Positions 53,509 to 63,227 of a DNA stretch of 64,000 nucleotides are shown piece by piece. The stretch is from contig NZ_CP028923.1 of assembly GCF_005166025.1 (NCBI RefSeq), positions 2,978,001 through 3,042,000 on the forward strand, given 5' to 3'. A program made the position numbers and the translations under genes. Origin of the DNA: Mangrovivirga cuniculi. GTDB taxonomy: Bacteria > Bacteroidota > Bacteroidia > Cytophagales > Cyclobacteriaceae. Every line of letters starts with the position of its first letter. Position 1 is the first letter of the stretch. A model generated the notes under the pieces. It saw only the letters and a program-made list of their open reading frames with translations. It did no database searches and had not been told where the DNA came from.

Positions 53509-54483
53509 ATGAAAGCAGCAGTACTAACTGCATATGGCTCAGTAGAAAATATCCAGATAAAGGAGGTGCCTGACCCCATTCCAGAAACCAGTGAGGTTTT
53601 AATAAAAATTCATACCTGTACTGTATCAGCTGCAGATTGTGAAATTCGCAGATTTGATATTCAACCGCTGTTCTGGATACCATTAAGATTAGTAATGGGA
53701 TTGTTTAAACCCAGAAAAAATAAAATTCTGGGACAGGAATTTGCCGGAGAAATAATAGCTACCGGACCCGATGTAAAACATTTTAAGATTGGTGACCTGG
53801 TATTTGGATCAGGTGGATTCCAAATGGGTTGTCAGGCCGAATATAAATGTAAAAATGAAAATACTGGCATTATACATAAGCCTGCAGGCATCACTTTCGA
53901 AGAAGCTGTAACTATCCCTCTGGGTGGATTGAATGCATTACACTATCTTCGAAAGGCTAAAATCACGTCCAGTGACCGCGTTCTCATCATTGGAGCAGGT
54001 GGATCTATAGGCACCTATGCTGTTCAATTAGCCAGTAAAACCGGGGCCCATATTACCGCTACTGACAGTCATGAAAAACTGGAAATGTTAAAAGGAATTG
54101 GGGCCAATGAAGTAATAGACTATAAAAAAGAAGATTTTTGGCTATCAAAGAAGAAATATGATGTGATATTTGATGTCTCATTTAAAACGGGGTATTCCAA
54201 ATGTATTAGTGCGTTAGCTCCAAAGGGCAGATACATTCCGGCTGATTATTCCCTGTCTCTTCTATTACGAGGATTTATGACCACACTCTTCACTTCTAAC
54301 AAAGTGATTATCACACTTGCAGGAGACAAAAATGAAGACTTGTTTGAATTGGCTAAGTTGATAGAAAACAAAAATATTAAACCGGTTGTTGGTAAAACAT
54401 ATACACTCGAAGAAATTCCGGAAGCAAATAGGCATATTGAAAAAGGTCATAAGCAAGGGAGTTTAGTTGTAAGAGTTTCATAA
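53509..54483 (+). CDS. Zinc-independent MDR oxidoreductase
   Basis: 324 residues of the medium-chain dehydrogenase/quinone oxidoreductase family. N-terminal GroES-like half (AVLTAYGSVENIQIKEVPDPIPETSEVLIKIH, ILGQEFAGEIIATG), then a Rossmann half with GAGGSIGTYAVQLA. The zinc ligands of alcohol dehydrogenases are absent, so a quinone or enoyl reductase role with NADPH is more likely. A single gene. Confidence 0.88.
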   Translation: MKAAVLTAYGSVENIQIKEVPDPIPETSEVLIKIHTCTVSAADCEIRRFDIQPLFWIPLRLVMGLFKPRKNKILGQEFAGEIIATGPDVKHFKIGDLVFGSGGFQMGCQAEYKCKNENTGIIHKPAGITFEEAVTIPLGGLNALHYLRKAKITSSDRVLIIGAGGSIGTYAVQLASKTGAHITATDSHEKLEMLKGIGANEVIDYKKEDFWLSKKKYDVIFDVSFKTGYSKCISALAPKGRYIPADYSLSLLLRGFMTTLFTSNKVIITLAGDKNEDLFELAKLIENKNIKPVVGKTYTLEEIPEANRHIEKGHKQGSLVVRVS

Positions 54484-54572
54484 AGACGAATTTTAAAAAA
54501 ATCAACTCAACACTTTGCAGATCCTATTAAGGAATGATTTTTGTGGTATATATTATAAAATCAAAAGAAACT

Positions 54573-54965
54573 ATGAAGTATTTATTTCCCTTATTTTTCC
54601 TATTTATTTTTATTTCCTGTGATGATGGGAATGATCCTAATCGCACTGGAAGAGTTGTAATTCCTATTGTAGAAATGGTGGTACCCGAAACTACAGAAGC
54701 TTATTCTCAAGTATCGATCGATATACAGGCAATAGCTCCAAATGGTTGCCATAGCGACCTGGTAATTGAAGCTGACCTTACTGAAGCTAACCGTATACTG
54801 TTTACCGCAACAGCTTTTGATAACGGTAATGAAATGTGTCCTGATGTCTTAGTTATAGAAGACTCAACTTTTAAATTTAATATAGGAGCAAATTCTGAAT
54901 ACATTTTTCAGGCGAATGAAGCTCCATTTGACATTATAAGAGATACAACAGTTATCACACAATAG
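54573..54965 (+). CDS. Hypothetical lipoprotein
   Basis: 130 residues from ATG 54573, which gives the lipoprotein signal LFFLFIFISCDDG (a TTG/ATG further up at 54534 would bury it). A short domain with two Cys (PNGCHSDL and NEMCPDVL) that may form a disulfide. No family recognised. Confidence 0.72.
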   Translation: MKYLFPLFFLFIFISCDDGNDPNRTGRVVIPIVEMVVPETTEAYSQVSIDIQAIAPNGCHSDLVIEADLTEANRILFTATAFDNGNEMCPDVLVIEDSTFKFNIGANSEYIFQANEAPFDIIRDTTVITQ

Positions 54966-55033
54966 AGATAAATAAAGAAGAGTTGAGGTGATTATTTATT
55001 AAATTATACCATATCTATTCTGGTATAATCAAT

Positions 55034-55498
55034 ATGAAATTATCTAAAACCCTCCTTTTTCTTTTACTATTTATTTCGTGTAGCAAAAAGTCCATTGAAA
55101 AAGTTGAAAAAAGAACCATTCACGAACAGCTAACCAGCCTGAACAAAGCGGCAAACTCATTAGATATAGATAAGTTTATGGATCACTTTCTAAAAAGTGA
55201 TTCCACTTTATTTGTTTTCAATGCAAACCCGGCATTTGGATGGCAAAACATTAAAATAAGGCGGCTAGAATGTTGGGATACTATAGACACCGCTTACTAC
55301 AAAATTTACAATCAACACATAATCCCCTTATCTGACTCGGTTTTTACCGCAACTAATTTTGCTACTTCATGGGCGATTACTAAAGAAGGCACAGAGAAAA
55401 ACGGAAGATTTACCATTTCTATGACGTGGATAAAAACTTCAGAAGGCTGGAAAATCATCGAGGCACATGAATCGGCAGCTGGATTTGACATTAAGTAA
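55034..55498 (+). CDS. NTF2-like (DUF4440-type) lipoprotein
   Basis: 154 residues with a lipoprotein signal (LLLFISCSKK). The domain HEQLTSLNKAANSLDIDKFMDHFLKSDSTLFVFNANPAFGWQNI ends WIKTSEGWKIIEAHESAAG, the usual NTF2/DUF4440 pattern. Exported; function unknown. Confidence 0.82.
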   Translation: MKLSKTLLFLLLFISCSKKSIEKVEKRTIHEQLTSLNKAANSLDIDKFMDHFLKSDSTLFVFNANPAFGWQNIKIRRLECWDTIDTAYYKIYNQHIIPLSDSVFTATNFATSWAITKEGTEKNGRFTISMTWIKTSEGWKIIEAHESAAGFDIK

Positions 55499-55686
55499 GC
55501 TTTTTCAACTTTCAAATACTAACTCAAATTATTGTATCATTAAACTATCCAAATACTATCATTTACTTCCGTTTACTAACGGGTATTGCTGGATATCTTC
55601 AAAATAATCGCTCAGTTTTCAGGTATAATTCTTCTCATTCATTTGAGATACACGGATGTTTTTTCAACTTTATACCCTGAATTAAA

Positions 55687-57894
55687 ATGGAATTAATGGA
55701 ATTGCAGACCAACAGCATTACAGAATTAGCTAACAGGTATATTAATAATACGAACAGGCACATTTTCCTTACCGGTAAAGCCGGCACCGGAAAAACAACA
55801 TTTCTTCGGCAGTTGGTAAATAGCACAGCCAAAAAAACCGCTGTAGCAGCTCCTACAGGTATTGCCGCAATTAATGCAGGTGGTGTAACACTGCATTCGT
55901 TATTGCAATTACCTTTTGGGGTATTTATACCTGATCAATACTATTCGTCTGCTGAGTTCATTAATACACCAAGAACGGTTTTATCCGGTTTCAGACTAAA
56001 CAAATCCAAGCGAAAACTACTTCAGGAACTTGAATTATTAATAATTGACGAAGTAAGTATGTTAAGAGCCGATCTGCTGGATTGTATAGATACGGTTCTC
56101 AGGCATGCAAGGAGAAAGAAAAACATTCCGTTTGGAGGTCTCCAGATTTTATTCATAGGTGATTTACTTCAATTACCACCTGTAGTGAAAGATCACGAGC
56201 AAGGACATCTGAATAATTATTATAAAAACAGTTATTTTTTTTCTGCTCATGCCCTTCAGGAAAATCCTCCGATCTACCTCGAGCTTAATAAAATATATCG
56301 CCAGGAAGATGACCGCTTTGTGAGTTTACTCAACCGATTCCGAAATAATGAAGTAACAAAAGAAGACATAGAATATTTAAATACAAACCATTATAAGGAA
56401 ATAGATAAAGATACTTTATCTGAAGACCATGTCCGGATTACTACTCACAACCAGAAAGCAGACACAATAAATCTTGAAGCTTTAAATAAACTAACGACAA
56501 AACCCCGGACGTTCAACGCGGATATTTCAGGAGACTTTCCGGAAAGTATGTTCCCTGTTAATCCTGAATTACAATTAAAAGAAGGTGCCCAGGTAATGTT
56601 TACCAAAAATGATGGTGAGGATAGAAGATATTTTAACGGAAAGATCGGTACAGTTACTGAAATAAATGATGACCTGATCGAAGTAACCTGTCCTGATAAT
56701 GATCTTCCGATTTCAGTAAGTCCATATGAATGGCATAATATCAGATATAAGCTTAATAAAGAAACAAATGAGGTTGACGAAAAAATCATTGGTAGTTTCA
56801 GGCAATTTCCATTGAAGTTAGCCTGGGCAATCACAGTTCATAAAAGCCAGGGATTAACCTTCGACAAGGCAATTCTTGATCTTTCCGATGCATTTGCACC
56901 AGGCCAGGTTTATGTTGCTCTATCACGCCTGAGATCACTCGAGGGTTTGGTACTCTCCTCCCCCATATCAGATCAGATGATCAGTAATGATGAAGCGTTA
57001 ACTTCTTACAGCAACAATAAACCTGAAATTGAAATACTTGAAGAACAATTAAAAAAGGACTTCAAAGAATATCTGAGGATTCATACTTCTGATGCATTTG
57101 ATTTTTCAAAATTGATGTACACTTTGAAAGATCATCTTAAAAGTTTCGAAAAGCTGGAAGGTGGATCAAAAAAGCTTCCTTATCGTGAATGGACTAGTGA
57201 ATTATTTTCGGAAGCTCAAAAATTGAGTCTGACTGCTGACAAATTCATCCGGCAGGTTAGAATGATCACAGCAGAAGAAGGCGATGTTCTACCGAACCTT
57301 GAAGAAAGAGTAAGTAAAGCAAAAGAGTATTTTGAACCCTTATTAAAATCAATCCAGGAAAAAATCGGTAAACAAATTGATAGCTTAAAACTTCAAACCG
57401 GTGTTAAAACTTATACAAACGAATTGATCGAGCTGGAAGCATCAGTTTTTGCCCAGGTAAAAGACCTGGATAAAGCACTTCAGTTTATTAAGGAAACAGG
57501 AAAAGGCAATCTTTTAACCAGAGACAAACTAAATACAGAAGCAAAAATTCAATCCAGAAGAGCTACCTTGAACAAAATAAAAAGCAAAGTTCAGAAAAAA
57601 TCTACCAGGGAGATATCATATGAGCTATACCAGGCAGGTTCAACTATTGAAGATATTGCAGAACAGCGGGGCCTTTCGCCTAATACAATAGCCGGACATA
57701 TGTGCTATTACGTTGCTCAAGGTGAAGCGAATGTTGAGGACTTTATAGAAAAAGAAAAGATTGATAATATTCTAAAGGTTGTTGATACTATAAAAAGCTT
57801 TAAACTTAATGATATAAAAGAAAAGCTGGGAGACGAATATGAGTATGGAGATATTAAATTTGCCCTGGCATTTAGAGAAAGTCAGGAGATATAA
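55687..57894 (+). CDS. PIF1-like helicase with C-terminal HTH
   Basis: 735 residues. The N-terminal helicase shows all SF1B motifs: Walker A GKAGTGKTT near residues 32-40, LLIIDEVSM, FIGDLLQLPPV, KIYRQEDDRF and WAITVHKSQGLTFDKAILDL with VYVALSRLRSLEGL. The last 90 residues hold a helix-turn-helix-like region (YELYQAGSTIEDIAEQRGLSPNTIAGHMCYYVAQGEANV). Such fused proteins are frequent in Bacteroidota and probably act in DNA repair or recombination. A short TTTACTAACGGGTATT block of the R-B repeat lies upstream at 55574. Confidence 0.92.
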   Translation: MELMELQTNSITELANRYINNTNRHIFLTGKAGTGKTTFLRQLVNSTAKKTAVAAPTGIAAINAGGVTLHSLLQLPFGVFIPDQYYSSAEFINTPRTVLSGFRLNKSKRKLLQELELLIIDEVSMLRADLLDCIDTVLRHARRKKNIPFGGLQILFIGDLLQLPPVVKDHEQGHLNNYYKNSYFFSAHALQENPPIYLELNKIYRQEDDRFVSLLNRFRNNEVTKEDIEYLNTNHYKEIDKDTLSEDHVRITTHNQKADTINLEALNKLTTKPRTFNADISGDFPESMFPVNPELQLKEGAQVMFTKNDGEDRRYFNGKIGTVTEINDDLIEVTCPDNDLPISVSPYEWHNIRYKLNKETNEVDEKIIGSFRQFPLKLAWAITVHKSQGLTFDKAILDLSDAFAPGQVYVALSRLRSLEGLVLSSPISDQMISNDEALTSYSNNKPEIEILEEQLKKDFKEYLRIHTSDAFDFSKLMYTLKDHLKSFEKLEGGSKKLPYREWTSELFSEAQKLSLTADKFIRQVRMITAEEGDVLPNLEERVSKAKEYFEPLLKSIQEKIGKQIDSLKLQTGVKTYTNELIELEASVFAQVKDLDKALQFIKETGKGNLLTRDKLNTEAKIQSRRATLNKIKSKVQKKSTREISYELYQAGSTIEDIAEQRGLSPNTIAGHMCYYVAQGEANVEDFIEKEKIDNILKVVDTIKSFKLNDIKEKLGDEYEYGDIKFALAFRESQEI

Positions 57895-58074
57895 CAATCT
57901 CTTTAATAGTGTTTAAATTTCTTCCTTAAAGTAAGTTCTATCAGAAATTCCACATGATAATATGAGAATCTCAATTTAATAAGTAAATAAATAAAGAATT
58001 TTAAAAAAAATCAGATAATTTTTACCATAGCAACTTTTACTTTGTATTTTAATATTTAAATCAAAAATTAAGTT

Positions 58075-58332
58075 ATGAGAAAGTTAAATTTTTTATTAGT
58101 GACATTGTTTGTCCTATCATTTACTGCGTGTAACGAAAGCAGTGAGTCAACAGAAGATACAACAACAGAAACCACTACCGAAGAAACTACTACTGAGGAA
58201 ACTACTACCGAAGAAGAAGATAAAGTAGAAGTACAATTAGACGCTGAAGAAAAAGAAGTTGGCATCGAAACTGAAGATGTTGATGTAGATCTTGAAGGTG
58301 ACGAAGAAGAAAGCGATAGCGAAAATAATTAA
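58075..58332 (+). CDS. Acidic Thr/Glu-rich lipoprotein
   Basis: 85 residues: a lipoprotein signal (LLVTLFVLSFTAC) followed by a run of TTTE/TTEE repeats and an acidic tail (EDVDVDLEGDEEESDSENN). It is strongly negative and probably unstructured at the cell surface. Codon repeats (ACT/ACC GAA) suggest slippage-prone DNA. Followed by a good terminator. Confidence 0.75.
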   Translation: MRKLNFLLVTLFVLSFTACNESSESTEDTTTETTTEETTTEETTTEEEDKVEVQLDAEEKEVGIETEDVDVDLEGDEEESDSENN

Positions 58333-58359
58333 TAAATAAATTATACATTTAATTAGTTC

Positions 58360-58390
58360 AGGCAATACTTTAATTAGTATTGCCTTTTTT
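58360..58390 (+). terminator. Intrinsic terminator
   Basis: AGGCAATACT and AGTATTGCCT form a 10-bp perfect stem with a 6-nt loop, followed by TTTTT. It lies 28 bp after the acidic lipoprotein gene. Confidence 0.92.
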
Positions 58391-58704
58391 GATGATATTT
58401 AAATCGAATAGGTTTACTATTATTGACTTAATAAACTTTCCGGACTTTGCATAACTAAAAAACTAAACAACACCAGTAACAAAGTTGGTCTTCCGGTCTT
58501 CAGAATATATTACCATAAAAAATATTTTAATAATTAGGTTACCTTCGATTTATTAGTTTCGTAATAAACAATTTGGCAACAATAAACTACATCTTATTAA
58601 AGTAAGAGTTTTCAATTCTGTCTTTAAAATTCTAACTTCCATGTTTTTTAAGAGCCTGGAAAATTCCAGATCTATATTGAAATACCTGTTTCTGGCAAAC
58701 TTGT
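58391..58704. other. Intergenic, no feature seen
   Basis: 314 bp of AT-rich DNA without gene-length frame, hairpin with T-run or shared repeat. It likely contains the promoter of the DUF4249 gene. Confidence 0.5.
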
Positions 58705-58719
58705 ATGAATTATTCATTG

Positions 58720-59859
58720 ATGATATTAAAAAATAAATTTCAACGCGTTTTTATATTAATACTTTTGACCTTTTTATTAAACGGTTGTATTGAACCATAC
58801 GACTTTGTGATAGAAAACGAAGGGACTAACCTTGTTGTGGAAGGATATATTTCTAATGTATCAAGAAACGAATCTACCCTATTCCCAAGTGATGGCCGTT
58901 ATTTTTCAGTAAAAATTTCATATACCAGTTCAGTAACAAACAGGTTAAGTCAACCTGTTACAGATGCCTTTGTTGAACTCGTCGATGACGATGGCAATAG
59001 CTGGAATTACACTGAAACACGAGATAATAATCCTGCATATTATCTTTATGATACCGATTTTGAGGCCCTGCCTGACCGAAAATACCAACTAAGAATTACT
59101 CTGCCTAACGAAGAAAAATTTGAATCTGAATGGGTATCATTACCTAGCACACAAATAAAGCCGATGGGTTCGATAGATTTTGAGGAAGCCAGTATTGATA
59201 AGTATGATTATGTGGATGGTAAAAAGGAAATTATAACAGAAGAAGGAGTTTTTGTTACCGTCGAAATACCTGAAAATGAATCAGGAGAATCCGTTTATTA
59301 TAGATGGGAGTATGATCCTACCTGGATAATCAAAACGATTATAGATGCAAATTACACGCAAGAAACACTTCCTCCAACAACCTGTTGGGCTATCAATAAA
59401 AACTATTTGACCGGGTATAATTTATTAGAGGACATCATAGGTGGTTATGAAAAGCAAGTATTTTTTATGCCAACTCATGGAAACGAACGTATCTATGAAG
59501 AATTATCTGTATTAATAATACAGCAAACGTTAAATAAAGATTATTACAATTTCTGGAAGGAATTAAAAGAGTCCACCTCAAATAGTTCTATTAATGATCA
59601 GCAACCATTTAATCTAAACAGCAATCTAAAAAACTCAAAAACAAACGAGAAAATATCAGGTTATTTTGATGTAGTTCAGGAACAAGCCAAAAGATGGTAT
59701 TTTAACAGATATGACCTTTCATACTTTGTTCAAAACCAAAGAGAATATATTTGTTACGAAACCTATGGTCCTGCAGGTCCTTTGCCTGAATGTGCTAATT
59801 GCCTTAAATATACCAATGGTGAAGCAGTAGATATAAAACCATCATGGTGGGGTGAATAA
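58720..59859 (+). CDS. DUF4249 lipoprotein
   Basis: 379 residues (ATG 58720; 58705 would add five). The signal ends LTFLLNGCIEPYDF, and the CIEPY block plus EGTNLVVEGYISN is the typical opening of DUF4249. A beta-rich domain with YYRWEYDPTW and a late CANC motif follow. Family members normally sit behind a TonB-dependent receptor and act with it at the outer membrane; no receptor is encoded here, so this copy is an orphan. Confidence 0.85.
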   Translation: MILKNKFQRVFILILLTFLLNGCIEPYDFVIENEGTNLVVEGYISNVSRNESTLFPSDGRYFSVKISYTSSVTNRLSQPVTDAFVELVDDDGNSWNYTETRDNNPAYYLYDTDFEALPDRKYQLRITLPNEEKFESEWVSLPSTQIKPMGSIDFEEASIDKYDYVDGKKEIITEEGVFVTVEIPENESGESVYYRWEYDPTWIIKTIIDANYTQETLPPTTCWAINKNYLTGYNLLEDIIGGYEKQVFFMPTHGNERIYEELSVLIIQQTLNKDYYNFWKELKESTSNSSINDQQPFNLNSNLKNSKTNEKISGYFDVVQEQAKRWYFNRYDLSYFVQNQREYICYETYGPAGPLPECANCLKYTNGEAVDIKPSWWGE

Positions 59860-60003
59860 GGTAATGGAAATATTAAATTGACCTTACTGGAAAACTATTG
59901 TTGTCAGTACAAAAATGCACTTCATAAATCAGACGATAAAACAGTCTGATTCACACTTTTTACTCAGGTAAAATAACTATTCAACAAATTAGAGAATTGC
60001 TTT

Positions 60004-60549
60004 ATGAATCTACCAGAGAATCAGGAACCCGAATGGATCTATAAAATCAGTGGCGACGATTCAGCCAGGTTTGTCCTGGGAGAAAAAGGTAATAACATGA
60101 TTGCTTGCATTGGTTTAAATCCCGGTCAGGCTCGCCCGGGAGATCTTGAAGGAACCCTAAGTTTTGTTAAGCGAATTGCTAATTTCAATGGCTATGATGG
60201 CTGGGTTATGTACAATGTATATCCTCAGCGAGCGACAAATCCAAAAAACATTCATCATCAATTTGATAAAGATTTGATAAAAGAAAACATAAATATTATC
60301 AGGAGTAGTCTCTTAGATTTAAAAATTAATACTATTTGGCTTGCTTATGGGGACTTGATTGAGTCCAGACGACTATTCAAGCCTTCCATGATCGAACTTT
60401 ATGAAGTTTTAAAAGATTTAGAATTAGAATGGAAAATAATTAGTACCCCTACAAAAAAAGGCCATCCTCGTCATCCTTTGTATAAGCCAACCAAAAGCTT
60501 ACTTTATCATTTTGAGATGGAAGAATACGCTAGAAAGCTTCTTTTATAA
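60004..60549 (+). CDS. DUF1643 protein
   Basis: 181 residues matching DUF1643: IGLNPGQARPGDLEGTL, RIANFNGYDGWVMYNVYPQRATNP and the end HPRHPLYKPTKSLL. The N(P)S/GxA loop and YGD region are conserved; the function is not established. Cytoplasmic. Convergent with the FNT channel gene. Confidence 0.85.
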   Translation: MNLPENQEPEWIYKISGDDSARFVLGEKGNNMIACIGLNPGQARPGDLEGTLSFVKRIANFNGYDGWVMYNVYPQRATNPKNIHHQFDKDLIKENINIIRSSLLDLKINTIWLAYGDLIESRRLFKPSMIELYEVLKDLELEWKIISTPTKKGHPRHPLYKPTKSLLYHFEMEEYARKLLL

Positions 60550-60593
60550 TATATTATTGTAAACCGATTCAACCCATGAACCATGTGAAGAGT

Positions 60594-61397
60594 TTAGTTG
60601 TTTTTCTTAGCCGCTGAAATATAATTAGTAGTCAGCCCAAATTTTAATACAGAAACGAAGATCGCACCACCAATCAAATTACCTAAAACCGAAGGCCATA
60701 GAAATTGCCAGTAATCTTTATAATCAATCGAATCACTTACCCACATTGCTGTAAGCACTTCAACACTACCCACTATACAGTGGTGCAATCCTGCCATTCC
60801 GATAATTATCGTAATTAATAAAATCAATACAATTCTTGAGATACTTTCCTGTACAGAGGTGATCAACCATCCTAATAATCCCATCATCCAGCCAGCCAGG
60901 ATCGCACTTCCCATAACTATGCCAATCGGTTCTTTAATAAACTTTTCTCCAAGTTCGATAAGTGTAGATTCAGGCACAAATCCTTTAGCAGGGCCAAACC
61001 ATGAAAAACCGTAAGAAAAGATTAATCCTCCTATTAAGTTTCCAAGCAGAACTAACCCCCACAACGTCAATAAACTAACAAAATTCTTAGATTTGTTTAA
61101 TACAGGAATCATGGCCAGGGCTGTCTGTTCTGTAAACAATTCTGATCGCCCGATGATAACGAAAATAAACCCGATAGGATAGCCAAAACTAACTATCAAC
61201 CCTAGTACATCTGGGGGATAAATATCTTTAAAAACTGTATGCAAATACCCCATTAAAACCAGGCTAAAACCAATTTCCAATCCTGCGATCAGAGCTGATA
61301 AAAACAGTTTCCAGTTTTTAAGTTCATAAATCTCAAAACCAAACCGGGCCTGTTCTTCTACAATTTCATCAGGATTCTTCTGGGAATTTTCAGACAT
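60594..61397 (-). CDS. Formate/nitrite transporter (FNT) family channel
   Basis: 267 residues, six membrane helices as in FocA/NirC. Family features: FSLVLMGYL, IGFIFVIIGRSELFTEQTALAM (the second-helix break), and MGSAILAGWMMG. The pore ion (formate, nitrite or hydrosulfide) cannot be decided from sequence. A charged N-terminal extension of about 30 residues precedes the first helix. Confidence 0.9.
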   Translation of the reverse strand: MSENSQKNPDEIVEEQARFGFEIYELKNWKLFLSALIAGLEIGFSLVLMGYLHTVFKDIYPPDVLGLIVSFGYPIGFIFVIIGRSELFTEQTALAMIPVLNKSKNFVSLLTLWGLVLLGNLIGGLIFSYGFSWFGPAKGFVPESTLIELGEKFIKEPIGIVMGSAILAGWMMGLLGWLITSVQESISRIVLILLITIIIGMAGLHHCIVGSVEVLTAMWVSDSIDYKDYWQFLWPSVLGNLIGGAIFVSVLKFGLTTNYISAAKKNN

Positions 61398-61666
61398 TCT
61401 ATTCTTTTAAATTAAAATATATTCAACCGATTAGCTGAAGTATAATAAATTTAACTTATTTCATACCATTAATGTTAGAACACATTAGAATAATTGTCAA
61501 TAAAGTATTAGGTAGCCCGATTATATTAAGTTTTAACAGGTACAAGCACATCTAAAAATAAGTAACATTACTACAAAATTTGGCAATAAAAAATCCATTC
61601 ACTTTTAGCTAAAAGAGAATACACGATAAATAGAAATGAAAAATTCAATGTATATTTCTTATTGGT

Positions 61667-62047
61667 CTAAAGTAAAAAGCCAACCAGTTTAGCTTTCCTT
61701 TTAAATGGACGTAATTCTTTTTTTACCTTCTTTTTATACTTTTTAAAATCATTTTCTCCCAATAAGTCCTTAAATACTTTTGCATTCTTTTCCTGGGCTT
61801 TACGAAACCTCCTGGTTTTTTCTTCCTTGCTATCTGAACTTTTGGCTATAGAGAAAATATCATTGACTACATTCCTGTTTGTTTCCTTGAGTTTTTCTTC
61901 TTTGTCAGAACTTAATCCCAGGCCTTCAAATTTATTCATGGCTTTTAGCACTTCATCTTTTTCTACATCAACATCCTGGGCGTAGGCAACAGGCATGGAA
62001 AAAAGCATTATTAAAACGATTGGCAGATAATTTTTTAATGTCCTCAT
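61667..62047 (-). CDS. Secreted helical protein (Spy/CpxP-like size)
   Basis: 126 residues with a signal peptide (LPIVLIMLFSMPVAYAQ). The mature part is highly charged and helical (DKEEKLKETNRNV, TRRFRKAQEKNAKVFKDLLGENDFKKYKKKVKKELRPF). Size, export and helix content resemble small periplasmic Spy-like chaperones, but no LTxxQ motif is clear. Strong basic C terminus. Confidence 0.7.
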   Translation of the reverse strand: MRTLKNYLPIVLIMLFSMPVAYAQDVDVEKDEVLKAMNKFEGLGLSSDKEEKLKETNRNVVNDIFSIAKSSDSKEEKTRRFRKAQEKNAKVFKDLLGENDFKKYKKKVKKELRPFKRKAKLVGFLL

Positions 62048-62317
62048 TGTAATTGATAGCTAAATTAAACTTAAAATAAGTAAATAATTTCTTATTATAA
62101 TTTAATTAATATTTAGATTATTTGTTTTACTAGCCATTAAAAAATTTTTCTTCGGTATGAAATCATAAGATTAGTTTTATCAATTAATGCCTGTAAAATA
62201 TTAATACTATCTAATTATTAATGTTATGGTGAAATCACTGGTATCTTTATACAAACATTTAGAAATTTGAACCGTTCATTATTTATTATACACTTATCGA
62301 GCTTTAGAACTCTTAAT

Positions 62318-63226
62318 ATGGCAGAAACATCTTTTTGGACAGGATCAGAAAAATATCTTTGCGACCCGGCATTAGCCCAGGCTTTTCATATGGCCAGAAC
62401 ACTTGGAATGCCTTTATTGATTGAAGGAGAACCGGGTACTGGTAAAACAGAATTACCAATACATTACGCCAACGACCGAGGTCTGGATCTGGAAGTTTTT
62501 CCTGTAGGGTCTAAAAGTAATGTCGAACAATTTGTAGCCCGTTTTGATCATGTAAAATATCTTCGTGATTCTCAAATAGAAATCCTCAATGCCCAAAGAG
62601 AAGAAAAGGGACTGGAAAGCAAACTTACTACCGGTGGAAGAAACCCGGAATCATTAAAAGATTACGTTGTAAAAGGACCGGCAACTATTGCTTATGAAAA
62701 GCCTAATTCGGTCTTACTTATTGACGAAATCGACAAAGCACCAAGAGAATTCCCTAATGACCTGCTTTATGCATTAAGTCACCGAAAATTTATCATGCCT
62801 GAATCGGGTGAAGTAGTCGAGGTATCTGAAAAAGATATGCCGGCCATAGTGATCACTTCAAATCGTGAACAGGAATTACCAACTGCCTTTAAAGGAAGAT
62901 GTATCTATCATTATATTGATTTTCCGGGTAAAGAAACCATGGAAAAGATCATAGAAAAGCATCATCCTGCACTTGATGAAAAAGTAGTCCGTGCTGCAAT
63001 GGATGTTTTTTATAATTTGAGAAGACTGGGACTTGAACGTGCTCCGACAACTCGAGAGATCCTGAACTGGTTAAAATATATGAGTGAAGTTGCCCCTGAA
63101 GAAGCAATAAAAAAGATCAATGGCCTACAAGGCATCGGGGTGCTAATCAAAACTCAAAATGACATGGAAAAAGTCAATCGCATGATCGGTGCTGATGACT
63201 CATTTTACGGATCTAATTTGAATTAA
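62318..63226 (+). CDS. MoxR-family AAA+ ATPase
   Basis: 302 residues from ATG 62318 (the frame to 62267 adds a non-family stretch). Walker A GEPGTGKTE, Walker B VLLIDEIDKAPREF, sensor-1-like VITSNREQELPTAFKGRC, and a C-terminal helical lid with RAPTTREILNWLKYM. MoxR ATPases act with VWA proteins to assemble or activate complexes such as cofactor-loaded dehydrogenases. The partner VWA-type gene starts one base after this stop. Confidence 0.92.
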   Translation: MAETSFWTGSEKYLCDPALAQAFHMARTLGMPLLIEGEPGTGKTELPIHYANDRGLDLEVFPVGSKSNVEQFVARFDHVKYLRDSQIEILNAQREEKGLESKLTTGGRNPESLKDYVVKGPATIAYEKPNSVLLIDEIDKAPREFPNDLLYALSHRKFIMPESGEVVEVSEKDMPAIVITSNREQELPTAFKGRCIYHYIDFPGKETMEKIIEKHHPALDEKVVRAAMDVFYNLRRLGLERAPTTREILNWLKYMSEVAPEEAIKKINGLQGIGVLIKTQNDMEKVNRMIGADDSFYGSNLN

Positions 63227-63227
63227 T

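Noticed and set aside
56445-56834. 129-codon minus-strand frame
   Set aside because: It is the reverse shadow of the PIF1-like helicase gene, whose motifs are continuous through this stretch.
58068-58265. Ser/Val repeat protein on the minus strand
   Set aside because: It is the complement of the Thr/Glu repeat of the acidic lipoprotein, which has the signal peptide and terminator.
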